A DNA stretch of 64,000 bases, taken from the NCBI GenBank assembly GCA_965250195.1, contig OZ252295.1, positions 1,674,001-1,738,000 on the forward strand, given 5' to 3'. A program made the position numbers and the translations under genes. The notes beneath the pieces were generated by a model, which was not told where the DNA came from, did no database searches, and saw only the letters and a list, made by a program, of their open reading frames with translations. This DNA is from CAUZIR01 sp965250195 (GTDB taxonomy: Bacteria > Chloroflexota > Dehalococcoidia > Lucifugimonadales > UBA2962). Below, one piece after another: positions 7,699-16,488 of this stretch (position 1 is its first letter; the number at the start of each line of letters is the position of its first letter).

Positions 7699-8244
7699 AT
7701 GGATGCTGAGGCCCTCGCACCCCTGGTCCTCGCCGACGAGGATTTGATTGAGGGACTCCGGGACGATCGAGTCGAAGGGCTTTCCCAAATCGACCTCTTT
7801 CGAGGCATGACCTTGGAGCAGCTCGAACTCCTAGAACCGTTAGCTATGCCGATGCACATATGGGCCGGCCAGCAGCTAGTGCAGGCGGGCGATCGAGGCG
7901 ATCTTCTGTTCACGATCCTTGATGGCAAAGCCCAGCTCTACGCCAGTTCTTCCGTAGGGGAGGTGACCGTTCGTATCGCGGGGCCTGGTGAATCGTTCCC
8001 TCTAGCTACGTTGATCGGTGACGGAGTCTTGATCAGTTCGGTCAACGCGCTGACGGACATGGACTTGCTAGCGCTTTCAAAGACGAATCTGGTGAAGCTG
8101 TGTAATGAGCGGACCGACATTGGCATGCACGTCTATCGCCGTGTCGCCGGCATCCTAGGGGGGCGGTACAAAAAGACGCTTAGCATGCTGACCAAGGCGG
8201 CTGAGCAAACTTTGCGGGAGGCGGACTTTTTCGCCAACGTCTGA
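7699..8244 (+). CDS. Cyclic-nucleotide-binding (CAP_ED) domain protein without visible DNA-binding domain
   Basis: One cNMP-binding beta-barrel: SQIDLFRGMTLEQLELLEPLA at the entry, GDRGDLLFTILDGKAQLY in the core, then a C-terminal helix with GGRYKKTLSML. ATG 7699 is chosen because GGAGG (7685-7689) lies 9 nt upstream. A frame extension to TTG 7666 overlaps the previous gene and has no ribosome site. The protein is about 181 aa, too short for the Crp winged helix, so it probably acts as a sensor or partner protein. It sits between two usp genes. The phosphate-binding cassette Arg is not clearly preserved, so a cyclic nucleotide ligand is not assured. Confidence 0.75.
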   Translation: MDAEALAPLVLADEDLIEGLRDDRVEGLSQIDLFRGMTLEQLELLEPLAMPMHIWAGQQLVQAGDRGDLLFTILDGKAQLYASSSVGEVTVRIAGPGESFPLATLIGDGVLISSVNALTDMDLLALSKTNLVKLCNERTDIGMHVYRRVAGILGGRYKKTLSMLTKAAEQTLREADFFANV

Positions 8245-8272
8245 CGCCTTCAGTGACCGTTAGGGGCAGGAA

Positions 8273-8725
8273 ATGTACAAGCGAGTAGTGGTACCCCTAG
8301 ATGGTTCGGACCTGGCTGAGGGCGTGTTCAGCCACCTAGAAGATGTGACGTCCTCCGATTCAATCATCTTCCCCGTCATGATGGTCGAGCCGGTGGTATA
8401 TGCCGGGCTGGGCGGGGTTACGTATTGGGACAAAAGTCTTGAAGAGAGCCGCTGCCAAGATGCCTTATCCTACCTACGCTCCGCGATGGAGACGCGTGGC
8501 TGGGGTGAGGGGCAATTCCAGTGTATTGTCAGGGAACACTCCACGGCCGCAAGGGCGATTGTAGAGACCGCTATCGAACAGACTGCCGATCTAATCATCA
8601 TGACTTCCCGCGGCCGAACTGGCCTATCCAGATTCTTACTGGGAAGCGTGGCCCATGAGGTCTTGAAGCTTAGCCCGATCGAAGTGAAGGTTTTTGCCGG
8701 TGGGAAAATGGCGGTGGCTTCGTAG
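8273..8725 (+). CDS. Universal stress protein UspA family
   Basis: A 150-aa single-domain Usp. The N-terminal MYKRVVVPLDGSDLAE holds the first strand. ADLIIMTSRGRTGLSRFLLGSVAHEVL carries the glycine-rich nucleotide loop (G-x9-GS), complete except that the first Gly position is Thr. It is likely an ATP-binding stress response protein in the cytoplasm. It lies 28 bp after the cNMP-binding gene and 44 bp before HU on the same strand, suggesting one transcript. AGGGGCAGGAA upstream of ATG 8273 serves as ribosome site. Confidence 0.85.
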   Translation: MYKRVVVPLDGSDLAEGVFSHLEDVTSSDSIIFPVMMVEPVVYAGLGGVTYWDKSLEESRCQDALSYLRSAMETRGWGEGQFQCIVREHSTAARAIVETAIEQTADLIIMTSRGRTGLSRFLLGSVAHEVLKLSPIEVKVFAGGKMAVAS

Positions 8726-8769
8726 CGCAGCGGCTGGGATATAGCGTGGGAACCCAATGGAGGTGATAC

Positions 8770-9054
8770 ATGACCACTCTGAGGAAAGCTGAGATGACCG
8801 CAAGAGTCGCCAACAAGCTGGGAGGCTCGAGGGGCCAAGGCCTGGCCGCGCTCAACGCGGTTCTCGGCAGCATCCAGGAAGCCGTTGCAGATGGGGACCG
8901 GGTGACACTCACCGGGTTCGGTACGTTTGAGATCCGGCAGGTTAGGGCTAGGAGGATGCGGCCGATACGTGGGGGTCGCGCGGGCTCTCTCATCACGGTC
9001 CCTGCCCACAACCGCGTAGGTTTCAGACCAGGGACAAACCTCACCGTACGTTAG
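8770..9054 (+). CDS. HU-family DNA-binding protein (copy 1)
   Basis: A 94-aa HU/IHF protein: an N-terminal helical dimer region (RKAEMTARVANKLGG), then GDRVTLTGFGTFEIRQVRAR and the DNA-contacting arm ending in VPAHNRVGFRPGTNL. The VPAHNRVGFRPG tail replaces the usual IPASKVPAFKPGKAL of enterobacterial HU. A strong GGAGGTGATAC ribosome site lies just before ATG 8770. It bends and compacts DNA non-specifically. A close paralogue with the same ribosome-site arrangement is on the integrated island at 18647-18931 on the other strand. Confidence 0.92.
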   Translation: MTTLRKAEMTARVANKLGGSRGQGLAALNAVLGSIQEAVADGDRVTLTGFGTFEIRQVRARRMRPIRGGRAGSLITVPAHNRVGFRPGTNLTVR

Positions 9055-9135
9055 CCCGGCGAGCATATCGTTTGGGTCGTTTAAATTCTGCCCAGTTTCC
9101 CGAGTTGGCTAGCCCGAGTTGGCTAGGGGGTATCC

Positions 9136-9387
9136 ATGACTACTTGGCGCTACATTATCCACCTAATCACGCCCGCCAAAGGTGGGAAGTTATCACTTGA
9201 TAAGCCCTTCGGCACCGGTTCAGACTCCCGAAAGGATGGCCTCGAAGGTCTACGTAAAGCCCTGGACTCGAAGGTTGGGGAATTCGGGGCTGATGTAATC
9301 GCCGTGTCCTTGCAAGAGTCTGCATCCGACGCAGCGGTCAAGGAATTCTCCGAGGATTGGGAAGAGGTGGGCCGAGTAGAAGCTTAG
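9136..9387 (+). CDS. Small hypothetical protein
   Basis: An 83-aa acidic protein starting MTTWRYIIHL and rich in Lys/Asp/Glu with predicted helices. No family is recognised. ATG 9136 follows GGGGG about 7 nt upstream, and the gene is colinear with the usp-cNMP-usp-HU series (81 bp after HU), so it may be the last gene of that unit. The preceding gap has a tandem 14-bp repeat (CGAGTTGGCTAGCC-type, about 9099-9126). Confidence 0.55.
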   Translation: MTTWRYIIHLITPAKGGKLSLDKPFGTGSDSRKDGLEGLRKALDSKVGEFGADVIAVSLQESASDAAVKEFSEDWEEVGRVEA

Positions 9388-9433
9388 CCCTCTACGTGCT
9401 CCAAAGGGAACATCACCAGAAAAAAATCAAAAC

Positions 9434-9485
9434 TTTCCCGCGAGGGGCCACACAGCCCCTAAGAAGGGCCGCCCTGGCTCAACCG
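9434..9485 (+). repeat. Dispersed repeat, partial copy R3
   Basis: It carries TTTCCCGCGAG, CACAGCCCCTAAGAAG and GCCGCCCTGGCTCAACCG in the same order as the right half of R2 (16338-16488) and R1 (6737-6888). It lies downstream of the stress module. Confidence 0.6.
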
Positions 9486-9609
9486 ATCCCCTGCGCCTGC
9501 ACGTGCGCCCGCCTGCGCCTGAACCCTCGTATCGCCTTGCCGCAGCACGTGGCTACGAGTGTAGCAGCAGTGGGCTATCGGTGTAGCGCTACTGGGTTTC
9601 TTGTGGGCC

Positions 9610-9675
9610 TTGATGGGGTTTTCCTGGGGTAATCTTGGGGCAAATGTGTGGTGGACATGGAGGAGGGTTGAACTA
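9610..9675 (-). repeat. 66-bp repeat copy 2, tRNA-3'-end-like
   Basis: It matches 2635-2700 without gaps at 54 of 66 positions, same orientation. On the minus strand it reads GTTCAACCCTCCTCCATGTCC then ACCA. With copy 1 it brackets the molybdoenzyme and stress modules. Confidence 0.45.
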
Positions 9676-11145
9676 TCTCGTGCTCCAAACCGGTCCGTTT
9701 CGTCCTGAAAATGTCGTCCCCAACGCTGTGAGTCGCCTCTTGTCTGAGCCATCTGAATTCATGACGCAGAGCTCCCGACTTCCTCTGTTATCACAGCCGA
9801 ACGCGATCATCGAGCCATCAGCGGACCAGGCCGGAACGGTATCGACTGAATCCTCTAACACACCGAGCCTGACTAGATCAGAGCCATCGGGCCGAACGGT
9901 TTGGATTTCAAGGTCACTGACAAAGGCGATCCTCGCTTCGTCTGGAGACCAAGTCAGGCTCTCTCGAAATTGAGGTATCTGGGTCACGAGGGTGGTGTTC
10001 GACCCGTCGGAGTCGACGATCATCAGGTCTGCGGACTGGCCACCGCCGATTGAGGAGCGAGCGTACGCGATCTTTGAGCCATCTGGCGACCAGACGGGGT
10101 CGCGTGCCCAGTGACCGTCTAGCACCGCTGGGATCGCCTGGAGGGTGCCGAGACCATCGAGGAACCAACCATGCGGTCCACTTCTCGAATTGGTGGCCGT
10201 CGTGTTCCGAGAAGTGTCAGCCGACTCCACAGACGCCGAATTTCGTATTAGGCCATGCTCGGCCAAAGCGGCGATGTCGATGAACGGGTTGCATCCAGGC
10301 TCGACCAGTGTTCCGGTCACGGGATCGACCGCTCCCAAACACTCCTCCCCTCCCTCGAGGATCGGCCATGTGGAACGAAGTTCGACATCTTCCCTCCATC
10401 GGTTTACGGCCAACTCTAGGGAAGCTTGGTCTCCACTCCAAACACTTGCCGAGAGACGGAACTCATTGGAGCCATCCGATTCGACCACATAGATGGCATC
10501 GGAGCCAGAGTATGCGATCTGAGACCCGTCGGGTGACCAGATCGGCCCTCGTCCCGACCCGGCACTTACCCTTCGCCGATTCGAGCCATCCGGGTTCACC
10601 ACGTGGATGGACTCGTCGGATACGAAGGCAATTTTGCTCCCCTCGGGTGACCACTCCGGCCCCCAATCCCGCGCGGGGTCTTGCGTTACGCGTGCCATGT
10701 TCGAGCCGTCAACGTTCATAACGTAGCTTTCAAAATTACCGTCCCTGTTCGTCGCGAATGCAATCCGCTTCCCGTCCGGCGACCAAGTGGGCTCCCTATC
10801 GGTCGCCGAGTGATCGGTTAGACGCACCTCACCCGAGCCGTCCGGGTTGACCAAGTAGATCTCTTCATTCCCGTCTTTTGGGGACCAGAAAGCGATCTTT
10901 CCTGGTAAGACAGTTGGATCTGGCGACGTGGCCTGGTTCGCCGAATCCCTGGTGACCTCTGAGTCAGGTGAGGTAGCCCGGACAGAAGCCTCGGCAGTAC
11001 TCTCAGGGCCGACTGTTTCGGGAGTTCCGCAGGCGACTGAGACCACGACGACTACAGCCAAAAACTGTGCGAGCCAACTGCGGCCGGGAAGGCCACGGGC
11101 CGAGGATTTCAGGTTGGGGCCATCTAACGGTGCGCGCAATTGCAC
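9673..11145 (-). CDS. Lipoprotein with TolB/PD40-type beta-propeller repeats
   Basis: An exported lipoprotein: a hydrophobic stretch ending VSVACG gives a lipobox, followed by a Ser/Thr linker and then repeated PD40 blades. At least seven copies of variants of WSPDGSKIAF preceded by x-VNPDGS-x-RL are visible, typical of the TolB propeller that binds proteins or peptides in the envelope. I start at GTG 11145, which overlaps the stop of the upstream solute-binding gene by one base (TAGTG), implying coupling. The longer frame to 11268 would run into that gene. A non-propeller insert (about residues 215-280) interrupts the blades. Its partner and role are unknown. Confidence 0.75.
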   Translation of the reverse strand: MQLRAPLDGPNLKSSARGLPGRSWLAQFLAVVVVVSVACGTPETVGPESTAEASVRATSPDSEVTRDSANQATSPDPTVLPGKIAFWSPKDGNEEIYLVNPDGSGEVRLTDHSATDREPTWSPDGKRIAFATNRDGNFESYVMNVDGSNMARVTQDPARDWGPEWSPEGSKIAFVSDESIHVVNPDGSNRRRVSAGSGRGPIWSPDGSQIAYSGSDAIYVVESDGSNEFRLSASVWSGDQASLELAVNRWREDVELRSTWPILEGGEECLGAVDPVTGTLVEPGCNPFIDIAALAEHGLIRNSASVESADTSRNTTATNSRSGPHGWFLDGLGTLQAIPAVLDGHWARDPVWSPDGSKIAYARSSIGGGQSADLMIVDSDGSNTTLVTQIPQFRESLTWSPDEARIAFVSDLEIQTVRPDGSDLVRLGVLEDSVDTVPAWSADGSMIAFGCDNRGSRELCVMNSDGSDKRRLTALGTTFSGRNGPVWSTR

Positions 11146-12921
11146 TAACGCTCCAGCCACACGTTGGCGTAGAACGGGATTGCCTTTACCGCAAAGCCCT
11201 TCAAGTCGTCGGTGTGGGGAACGATGGGGAAGAACTGACCGAGAACCAGGGACGTCACCAGTCGCCAACGAAGGGTTTGGATCTCCTCAACGATTTCAAA
11301 GCGTCTGCGTTCGTCCGTCTGGATTGCGTATTCCGATTGGAGGTTGGTCAAGGAAGGTCGCCGGATGATGTAGTCCGACGACCCAGAAATTAGATGGTCC
11401 TGGAGCGGGTTACCGCTGCCCCAATGCGAGTACCAATCGGTCGCCAGGTTGTACGAATCCGTTTTCCCGAATCGCGAGGTGACCGTCGCCCAATCTAGGC
11501 TGGGCATCTCGACCTTAAATCCCATGTCTAACATGAAGGCCTTGAGCACCGGACCCAGCGGTGTGATGGTTCCGTAGTCGTTCGGGTTTAGAATCACGAC
11601 TGTCTCGTCCGCGTAGCCTGACTGCTCCAGTAACTTCCCGGCCGTGACCAGGTCGTTTATGTCGTACCCGATGGTGGCAGATGAGCCGTCGCCCAGATCA
11701 ACGTCGAAGCGAGACCCGACGGCCGTCTCCAGCGGTGTGCCACAGAAATAGAGCGCCGGGCATGTCCGCCAAAGATCCCTCGGACCGATGGAGAACATAA
11801 AATCCTCGACGTTGATTCCGGTTTGCAGAGCTTGCCGGGCACTTGACTTGTTGAACGGGGGCATCTGCGGGTTCAGGTAGACGTTCGAGCGGTTGCCTGG
11901 CAAATATAAGGCGACCTCGATGGCGGGTTCGTTAATCAAGAGGTCGTAGAAGTCGAATGCAGCGCCATCGATGACGTCCCAATGACCCGTCAATAAGCCG
12001 GCGATCTTGGACTCTTCGTCCGCTACCTCAAGGAATGTGATGGCATCCAGATAAGCGAGGTTCTCACCGGTGTAACCGCCAGGGGAAGTTGGACCGAACC
12101 CAGGGCGGTAGTCGTCGAACCGCTCGAGAGTCACGCTCTCGCCCCGGCGCCATTCCACGAACCTGTAGGGGCCGGTGCCGGTGTTCTGGCTCAACTGCTG
12201 GCCCGAGGGCGTCAATGCGAGGCCCCGGTGCACGATTGGCACCCCTCCGTAGGGCAGACTGAGAATCGAAATTATCCCGCCCAGCGGTTCCTGGAACGCC
12301 CATGTAAATGTCGTGTCATCATTCGCCCGTAAGGAATTGCCGTCCGTAAACCGGCGGACGAGCCCGGCCGTTGCATAGCCCGAGTCCAGCCACCTGCTTA
12401 TGGAGCCCGTGACGTCGCCTGAGGTCAGAACGTCTCCGTCATGGAACCTGACCTCGGGCCTCAGGTTGAACGTATATTCGAGACCGTCGGCCGTGATTTC
12501 CCAGGACTCGACGAGACGGGGCCGCGGCTCCAGATCGCCGTCCCACCCCAGCAACCCCTCGTAGAACTGCGTGGCGACCGCACTCGCGACGTAAAACCCT
12601 GAGCTGATCGGGTCGAGGTTGTTGATCGAACTTTGGGACACGATTCTCAAGTGGCCACCGAACCTCGGTCCATCGACAATCGGCGTGGGGGTTGCCACGC
12701 GGATCACCTCGACCTCCTTGATCACTTCGACCTCCTTGATCACCTCCACCAAAACCTCAACCACCTCAACGGTCGGTACCGGCTACTACCCGGGCCTCAG
12801 CCGTGGCCTGCACGCCCGCTTCGACCGTGGCGTCGATTACGAGGTCGCTCAATTCGGAACATGCGACCGCCGCCGAGAGCGCGAGGATGAGCACAACTAC
12901 GGCTCTAATAGAAGACAACAC
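11145..12921 (-). pseudogene. ABC transporter family 5 solute-binding lipoprotein, frameshifted near its N-terminus
   Basis: The main frame (11145-12764) is a SBP_bac_5 protein: FGGHLRIVSQSS, the LDPISSGF strand, FNLRPEVRFHDGDVLTSGDV and NTGTGPYRFVEW are hallmark segments of peptide/nickel-binding proteins. It has no signal peptide. In the adjacent frame, GTG 12921 (with GAGGAG upstream) encodes a perfect lipoprotein signal ending SAAVACSE and a linker, then stops at TGA 12766-12768, exactly where the other frame begins its VEV...KEVEVIKEVEV linker. Removing one base around 12775-12785 would restore one protein. So there is one gene with a single-base frameshift, real or sequencing-derived. 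It lies in a run of lipoprotein genes and overlaps the TlpA-like gene by 17 bp. Confidence 0.8.
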
Positions 12922-14389
12922 GAATGATCTCCTCTAAACTCCTGGCTTCTATGGGTCCTGTCCAGGTGCGTACGACCCGGTGATCCCGGTCCAGGAAAAT
13001 TGTCGACGGGTAGGCGATTATCCCGTACCCAGACACTATGTCCCCCTCGATGTCCAGACCCACCGGGTAGGTGATGCCGAATTCGTTGACGAACTGTTGG
13101 CTCTGATCGACGCCGTCTACTTCCAGCCGGCTCTGGATCCCGATGAAGGCTAAATCGTCGTCGGAATGTCTGCGCAAGACCGCTTCAATCTCAAGGGCTT
13201 GGAACCTGCACGGGGGACAGGAGGGGAACCAGAAACTGACCACCACCGGCCGGCCCGCCAAGTCTCGCAGGCCGAGTGACGGCCTCGGCGGTTGGTTCCC
13301 GTTGCCGAGGAGAATCGTCTGGAAATCTGGTGCACACTCGCCAAGCAAATGCGCCAACCCGTCATCACCAGGATTCAAGGTCGATGGGGCGACGATAGAG
13401 TCGGACGGGCAGACGGAAACCGATACACGGGTGGCCGTGGGAAAGGCTGACGGGGTCGGTGTCGCGGTCGGCTTAGGTTCCGCCGTGGGGTTCGGTGGAG
13501 CGGGCGTGGGGGTCGGCGTAGGCGTCGCCGCGGCGGCCAGTCGTGTGGCTGTGGGAACAGGACTGATCGGCGTAGGCGTCGCCGCGGCGGCCGGCTGTGT
13601 GGCTGTGGGAACAGGACTGATCGGCGTAGGCGTCGCCGCGGCGGCCGGCTGTGTGGCTGTGGGAGCAGGCCTGTTCGGCGTGGGCTCTGGCACGGGCTCG
13701 AACATATCGAGCGACTGCAATATCGAATCGAGGGTCGGCTGGTGAAGGTCCCGTAGGCCACCACGGACCCATGTGACGACGGCCCCGAATCGGTCGCCAC
13801 GTTGGACCATTAGGACCTTGATGAACACGTCTACTCCCCCAACTGTCACGAAGGCCTCGATTAAAAAACCGGGTGGATCGCCGTATTCCACCCTCGACAG
13901 CTCACGATAATCCTGGCTCCCCATACCGACGGCGATGTCTTCGACGGCGATCGCGGCGGACTCCTCTAGCGTGATCCCCATATCCGTTTCGGTCGCGACC
14001 ACGACCAGCGAACCCGTCGTGTGCCTGATGGCGACACCGCTGTAGCCGGGAAGGAATCCGCCGGCGCTGGCTAGGAACTCCCACCCGAAGGGGTACGCGA
14101 TGGAGAATCCGTCTGAGGGGCTAACGTGCAACTCATCCAGCGGAGCGGGGGTTGCCTGCGAGGTAGGAGTAAGAGGGAGAGGCGGACTCGGAGATGGCGT
14201 GGGTGACGGGGTCTCCTCGACCTCGAACAGGGCTTCCGACGTGGCCTCGATCCTCGCTTGCGCGGTGGCCTGCGGGTCGACGAAGCGGATGGTACCGCAG
14301 GCCACCGATACCGAGACGACCAGCACCAGACCGAAGATCTGCCAGGCAAATCTCGGACGGACCAGTCTGGAATCACGGTGTAACTTCAT
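12905..14389 (-). CDS. Lipoprotein with PsbP-like domain, proline/threonine repeat linker and C-terminal TlpA-type thioredoxin domain
   Basis: A 494-aa exported lipoprotein. The signal peptide ends SVSVACG (lipobox). Residues about 85-225 form a PsbP/DcrB-like domain (SPSDGFSIAYPFGWEF...). A linker of three 18-residue repeats (TPTPISPVPTATQPAAAA type) and more PT-rich sequence follows. Residues about 355-494 form a thioredoxin fold with CPPC in FPSCPPCRFQALE and YGIIAYPSTIFLDRDHRV containing the cis-Pro. It is likely a membrane-anchored extracytoplasmic thiol oxidoreductase, as in TlpA/ResA. ATG 14389 opens the signal peptide. Confidence 0.8.
   Translation of the reverse strand: MKLHRDSRLVRPRFAWQIFGLVLVVSVSVACGTIRFVDPQATAQARIEATSEALFEVEETPSPTPSPSPPLPLTPTSQATPAPLDELHVSPSDGFSIAYPFGWEFLASAGGFLPGYSGVAIRHTTGSLVVVATETDMGITLEESAAIAVEDIAVGMGSQDYRELSRVEYGDPPGFLIEAFVTVGGVDVFIKVLMVQRGDRFGAVVTWVRGGLRDLHQPTLDSILQSLDMFEPVPEPTPNRPAPTATQPAAAATPTPISPVPTATQPAAAATPTPISPVPTATRLAAAATPTPTPTPAPPNPTAEPKPTATPTPSAFPTATRVSVSVCPSDSIVAPSTLNPGDDGLAHLLGECAPDFQTILLGNGNQPPRPSLGLRDLAGRPVVVSFWFPSCPPCRFQALEIEAVLRRHSDDDLAFIGIQSRLEVDGVDQSQQFVNEFGITYPVGLDIEGDIVSGYGIIAYPSTIFLDRDHRVVRTWTGPIEARSLEEIIRVVFY
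13515..13676 (-). repeat. Three tandem 54-bp repeats coding a PT-rich linker
   Basis: Units start at 13515, 13569 and 13623. Each codes 18 residues of the linker in the TlpA-like lipoprotein. Near-identity between units suggests recent expansion by slippage or unequal exchange. Confidence 0.85.
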
Positions 14390-14697
14390 CTATTTTCTCG
14401 CGCCCTGTCGTGGTCACCGGGACCCAGATGCGACCCGATCGCCCGGCTGCTGCCAGCTACTCGCCGCTAGAACACGGCTTCACCCTAATGGAGCGACCTT
14501 AGCAGGAATTGTGTGGGAACTTATCGATTCCTTACCTGTCCGCCAACCGCGGAGGCGAATCGTTGAAGTGAAACCGGTTCCTTGCGTTTTGTGCTCGCTG
14601 GCCGGACAATCCGCGGCAACCGTCGGCCTCGTGTCGAGGCTGGCGCGCTCGTGTCTCGGGACGCTAGCCGGCGTCGAGGCGCCCCATCCTGGATTCC
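14390..14697. other. Divergent intergenic region, no gene seen
   Basis: A 308-bp gap between the divergent lipoprotein cluster and the two-component genes. Short ORFs here show no protein-like features. It must hold promoters for both sides, but no confident -35/-10 pair was found. Confidence 0.4.
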
Positions 14698-15499
14698 GTG
14701 ATGCGCTCCGCTACCAAACCTACAATTCTCCTGGTCGATGACAACCCGCAGATCCGTTCGTTCATCCGACCGGCACTGGAGGAGAATGGCTTTGGCTGCC
14801 TCGAGGCGGCGAATGGGGACGAGGCGATCTCGCTGGCCGAGAGTCACCTGCCCGATCTCGTAGTCCTCGACATCGAGCTGGGGGACCCAGCCCTGGACGG
14901 ACTGGACGTTTGCAAGCGAATGAGGACCCTCGGGTTGACGATGCCCGTCATTTTTTTTGACGGTTCGCGACACGGTGGACGACCTTGAGCACGGCCTGCG
15001 GGTGGCAGGACCTGGCTCCGACTATGTTAGGAAGTTGGACGAGCTCAAGCGGATGCAGATCGGTGGCAATCAACCCGGCGACGTCCAGGTCGCTCTCAAA
15101 GCGGCGGATACCCATGAACTTATCGCCCGCATCAGGGCCCGGCTGCCTGGCGAGGTACAACAACTTGGTCCGATCCTCCGGATAGATCGTCGTGCCCGTC
15201 TCGTGGAGCGACTCGACGGAGACGTATGGAACGAAGTCCTCCTCCAGCCACGGAAGTTCAGGGTCCTGACCGCCCTGGTGGACGCGGACGGGGCTGTGGT
15301 CGGCACGTTTGATTTGTTCGAACGTGCCTTCCAATCTGACTCTGACGACCCGGGTGAGGATACCGAGGCGGGCGACTACAGGAACCGGGTCTGGGTGTGC
15401 ATCGCCAACCTGAGGAAGCGGATCTCGTCGGACCAAGTAACCGACCGCATACAAACGGTCCACGGCATCGGGTACCGACTTAAGACGAGCGCCAGGTAA
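14698..15499 (+). pseudogene. OmpR-family response regulator, frameshifted at a T8 run
   Basis: The first frame (14698-14988) is a receiver domain: TILLVDDNPQ with the acidic pair, phospho-acceptor D58 in VVLDIEL, then MPVIFF. The continuing receiver (LTVRDTVDDLEHGLRVAGP, ELIARIRARL) and the winged-helix output domain (LLQPRKFRVLTALV ... TVHGIGYRLK) are in the +1 frame from 14957 to 15499. The switch lies in the run of eight T at 14951-14958. With seven T the frame reads MPVIFLTVRD, as in intact homologues. It is followed 9 bp later by a histidine kinase, its presumed partner. The cause may be a homopolymer sequencing error, slippage or true loss. Confidence 0.85.
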
Positions 15500-15508
15500 C
15501 GAACGGGA

Positions 15509-16321
15509 ATGCCCTTTCTACTGATAGACCTGGGAGTTCTGATCGCGCTGCTAGCCGCAGCAGTCGCTCTCGGACTCGCGCTCGGCTGGTTAGTCTCCCG
15601 CCGGCTCGCGGCCGGCCGGCCGGTAGTTCGCGACAAGGCGGAGGACCGCGCCCTGTTACAGCTCATGAGCCGGGCGGACCACGGCCTGGACAACTACATC
15701 ACCTCTATCCAAGGTCACCTTGCCGTGCTCGGCGAGAAGATGCCGTCCGACCCCGAGCGCTGGCGCATCGCACGCGAGGCGATCGGCCAGGCAACGGCCC
15801 AGATGAAGAGGCACGTCGAGCGGCTCAGGCTGATCCGCATGGGCCTCGACGAATCGAGCATGCGGGTGGCCCCGGTGAATATCACAAGGCTGGTAGAGGG
15901 AATCCTGATAGAGCTCGAGCCGGCGGCGACGGAACGCGAGGTCTCCCTAAGGATGGAGGTTCAGGGTCCCGCAAACCCGATAGCCGGCGATCCGCAGATG
16001 TTCGAAGAGGTGTTCACCACACTCTTGGACAACGCCGTCAAGCACAACCCGGCAGGGACTGAGGTCGTTGCTGAGGTCACTCAGCGAGATAGTACGGTTG
16101 TCGTGTTAATCAGCGACAACGGCAGCGGCATCAGCCCTGACCTGGTTGCTCGCATTTTCGAACAAGGGGCCGGGGATCGCCGGGCCGGGGCCTCGCGCGG
16201 GACCGGAATGGGACTCTATATCGCCAAGATGCTGACCGAGCTCCATGGCGGGACCATCACGGTCGAGAGCCGGCCTCAGAGGGGCTCGGCATTTAGGGTC
16301 GCCCTGCCCACCCGAGAATAG
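15509..16321 (+). CDS. Sensor histidine kinase with one N-terminal membrane segment
   Basis: A 270-aa kinase. One transmembrane helix spans residues 5-28 and there is no periplasmic sensor domain. A HisKA-like region holds RADHGLDNYITSIQGHL, whose His is the probable phospho-acceptor. The HATPase has N box LLDNAVKHNP, G1 DNGSGI, F box IFEQG and G2 RGTGMGLYIAKML. It autophosphorylates and should pass phosphate to the regulator encoded just upstream. With so short an N-terminus, sensing is probably in the membrane or through a partner. It ends with TAG and is followed by repeat R2. Confidence 0.88.
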   Translation: MPFLLIDLGVLIALLAAAVALGLALGWLVSRRLAAGRPVVRDKAEDRALLQLMSRADHGLDNYITSIQGHLAVLGEKMPSDPERWRIAREAIGQATAQMKRHVERLRLIRMGLDESSMRVAPVNITRLVEGILIELEPAATEREVSLRMEVQGPANPIAGDPQMFEEVFTTLLDNAVKHNPAGTEVVAEVTQRDSTVVVLISDNGSGISPDLVARIFEQGAGDRRAGASRGTGMGLYIAKMLTELHGGTITVESRPQRGSAFRVALPTRE

Positions 16322-16337
16322 TGTCCATCACAAAAAG

Positions 16338-16488
16338 GGAGTCCTTTTGGAGGGGCCAAATTCGAAGCGCTGTTAGTTCAGCCGGTGACCCACCCTATTG
16401 GAGCCCCTAAATCTGCTCAGTTTCCCGCGAGCAGCCACATAGCCCTTAGAAGAGGCCGCCCTGGCTCAACCGGCGGGGCTACTGAGTC
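16338..16488 (+). repeat. Dispersed ~150-bp repeat, copy R2
   Basis: It aligns over its length with R1 (6737-6888). Internally it has two related CCttTTGGAG/CTATTGGAG blocks and ends with GCCGCCCTGGCTCAACCGGC. That core occurs inverted near 19595, 19935 and 20268 inside the island. There is no ORF. Confidence 0.7.
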
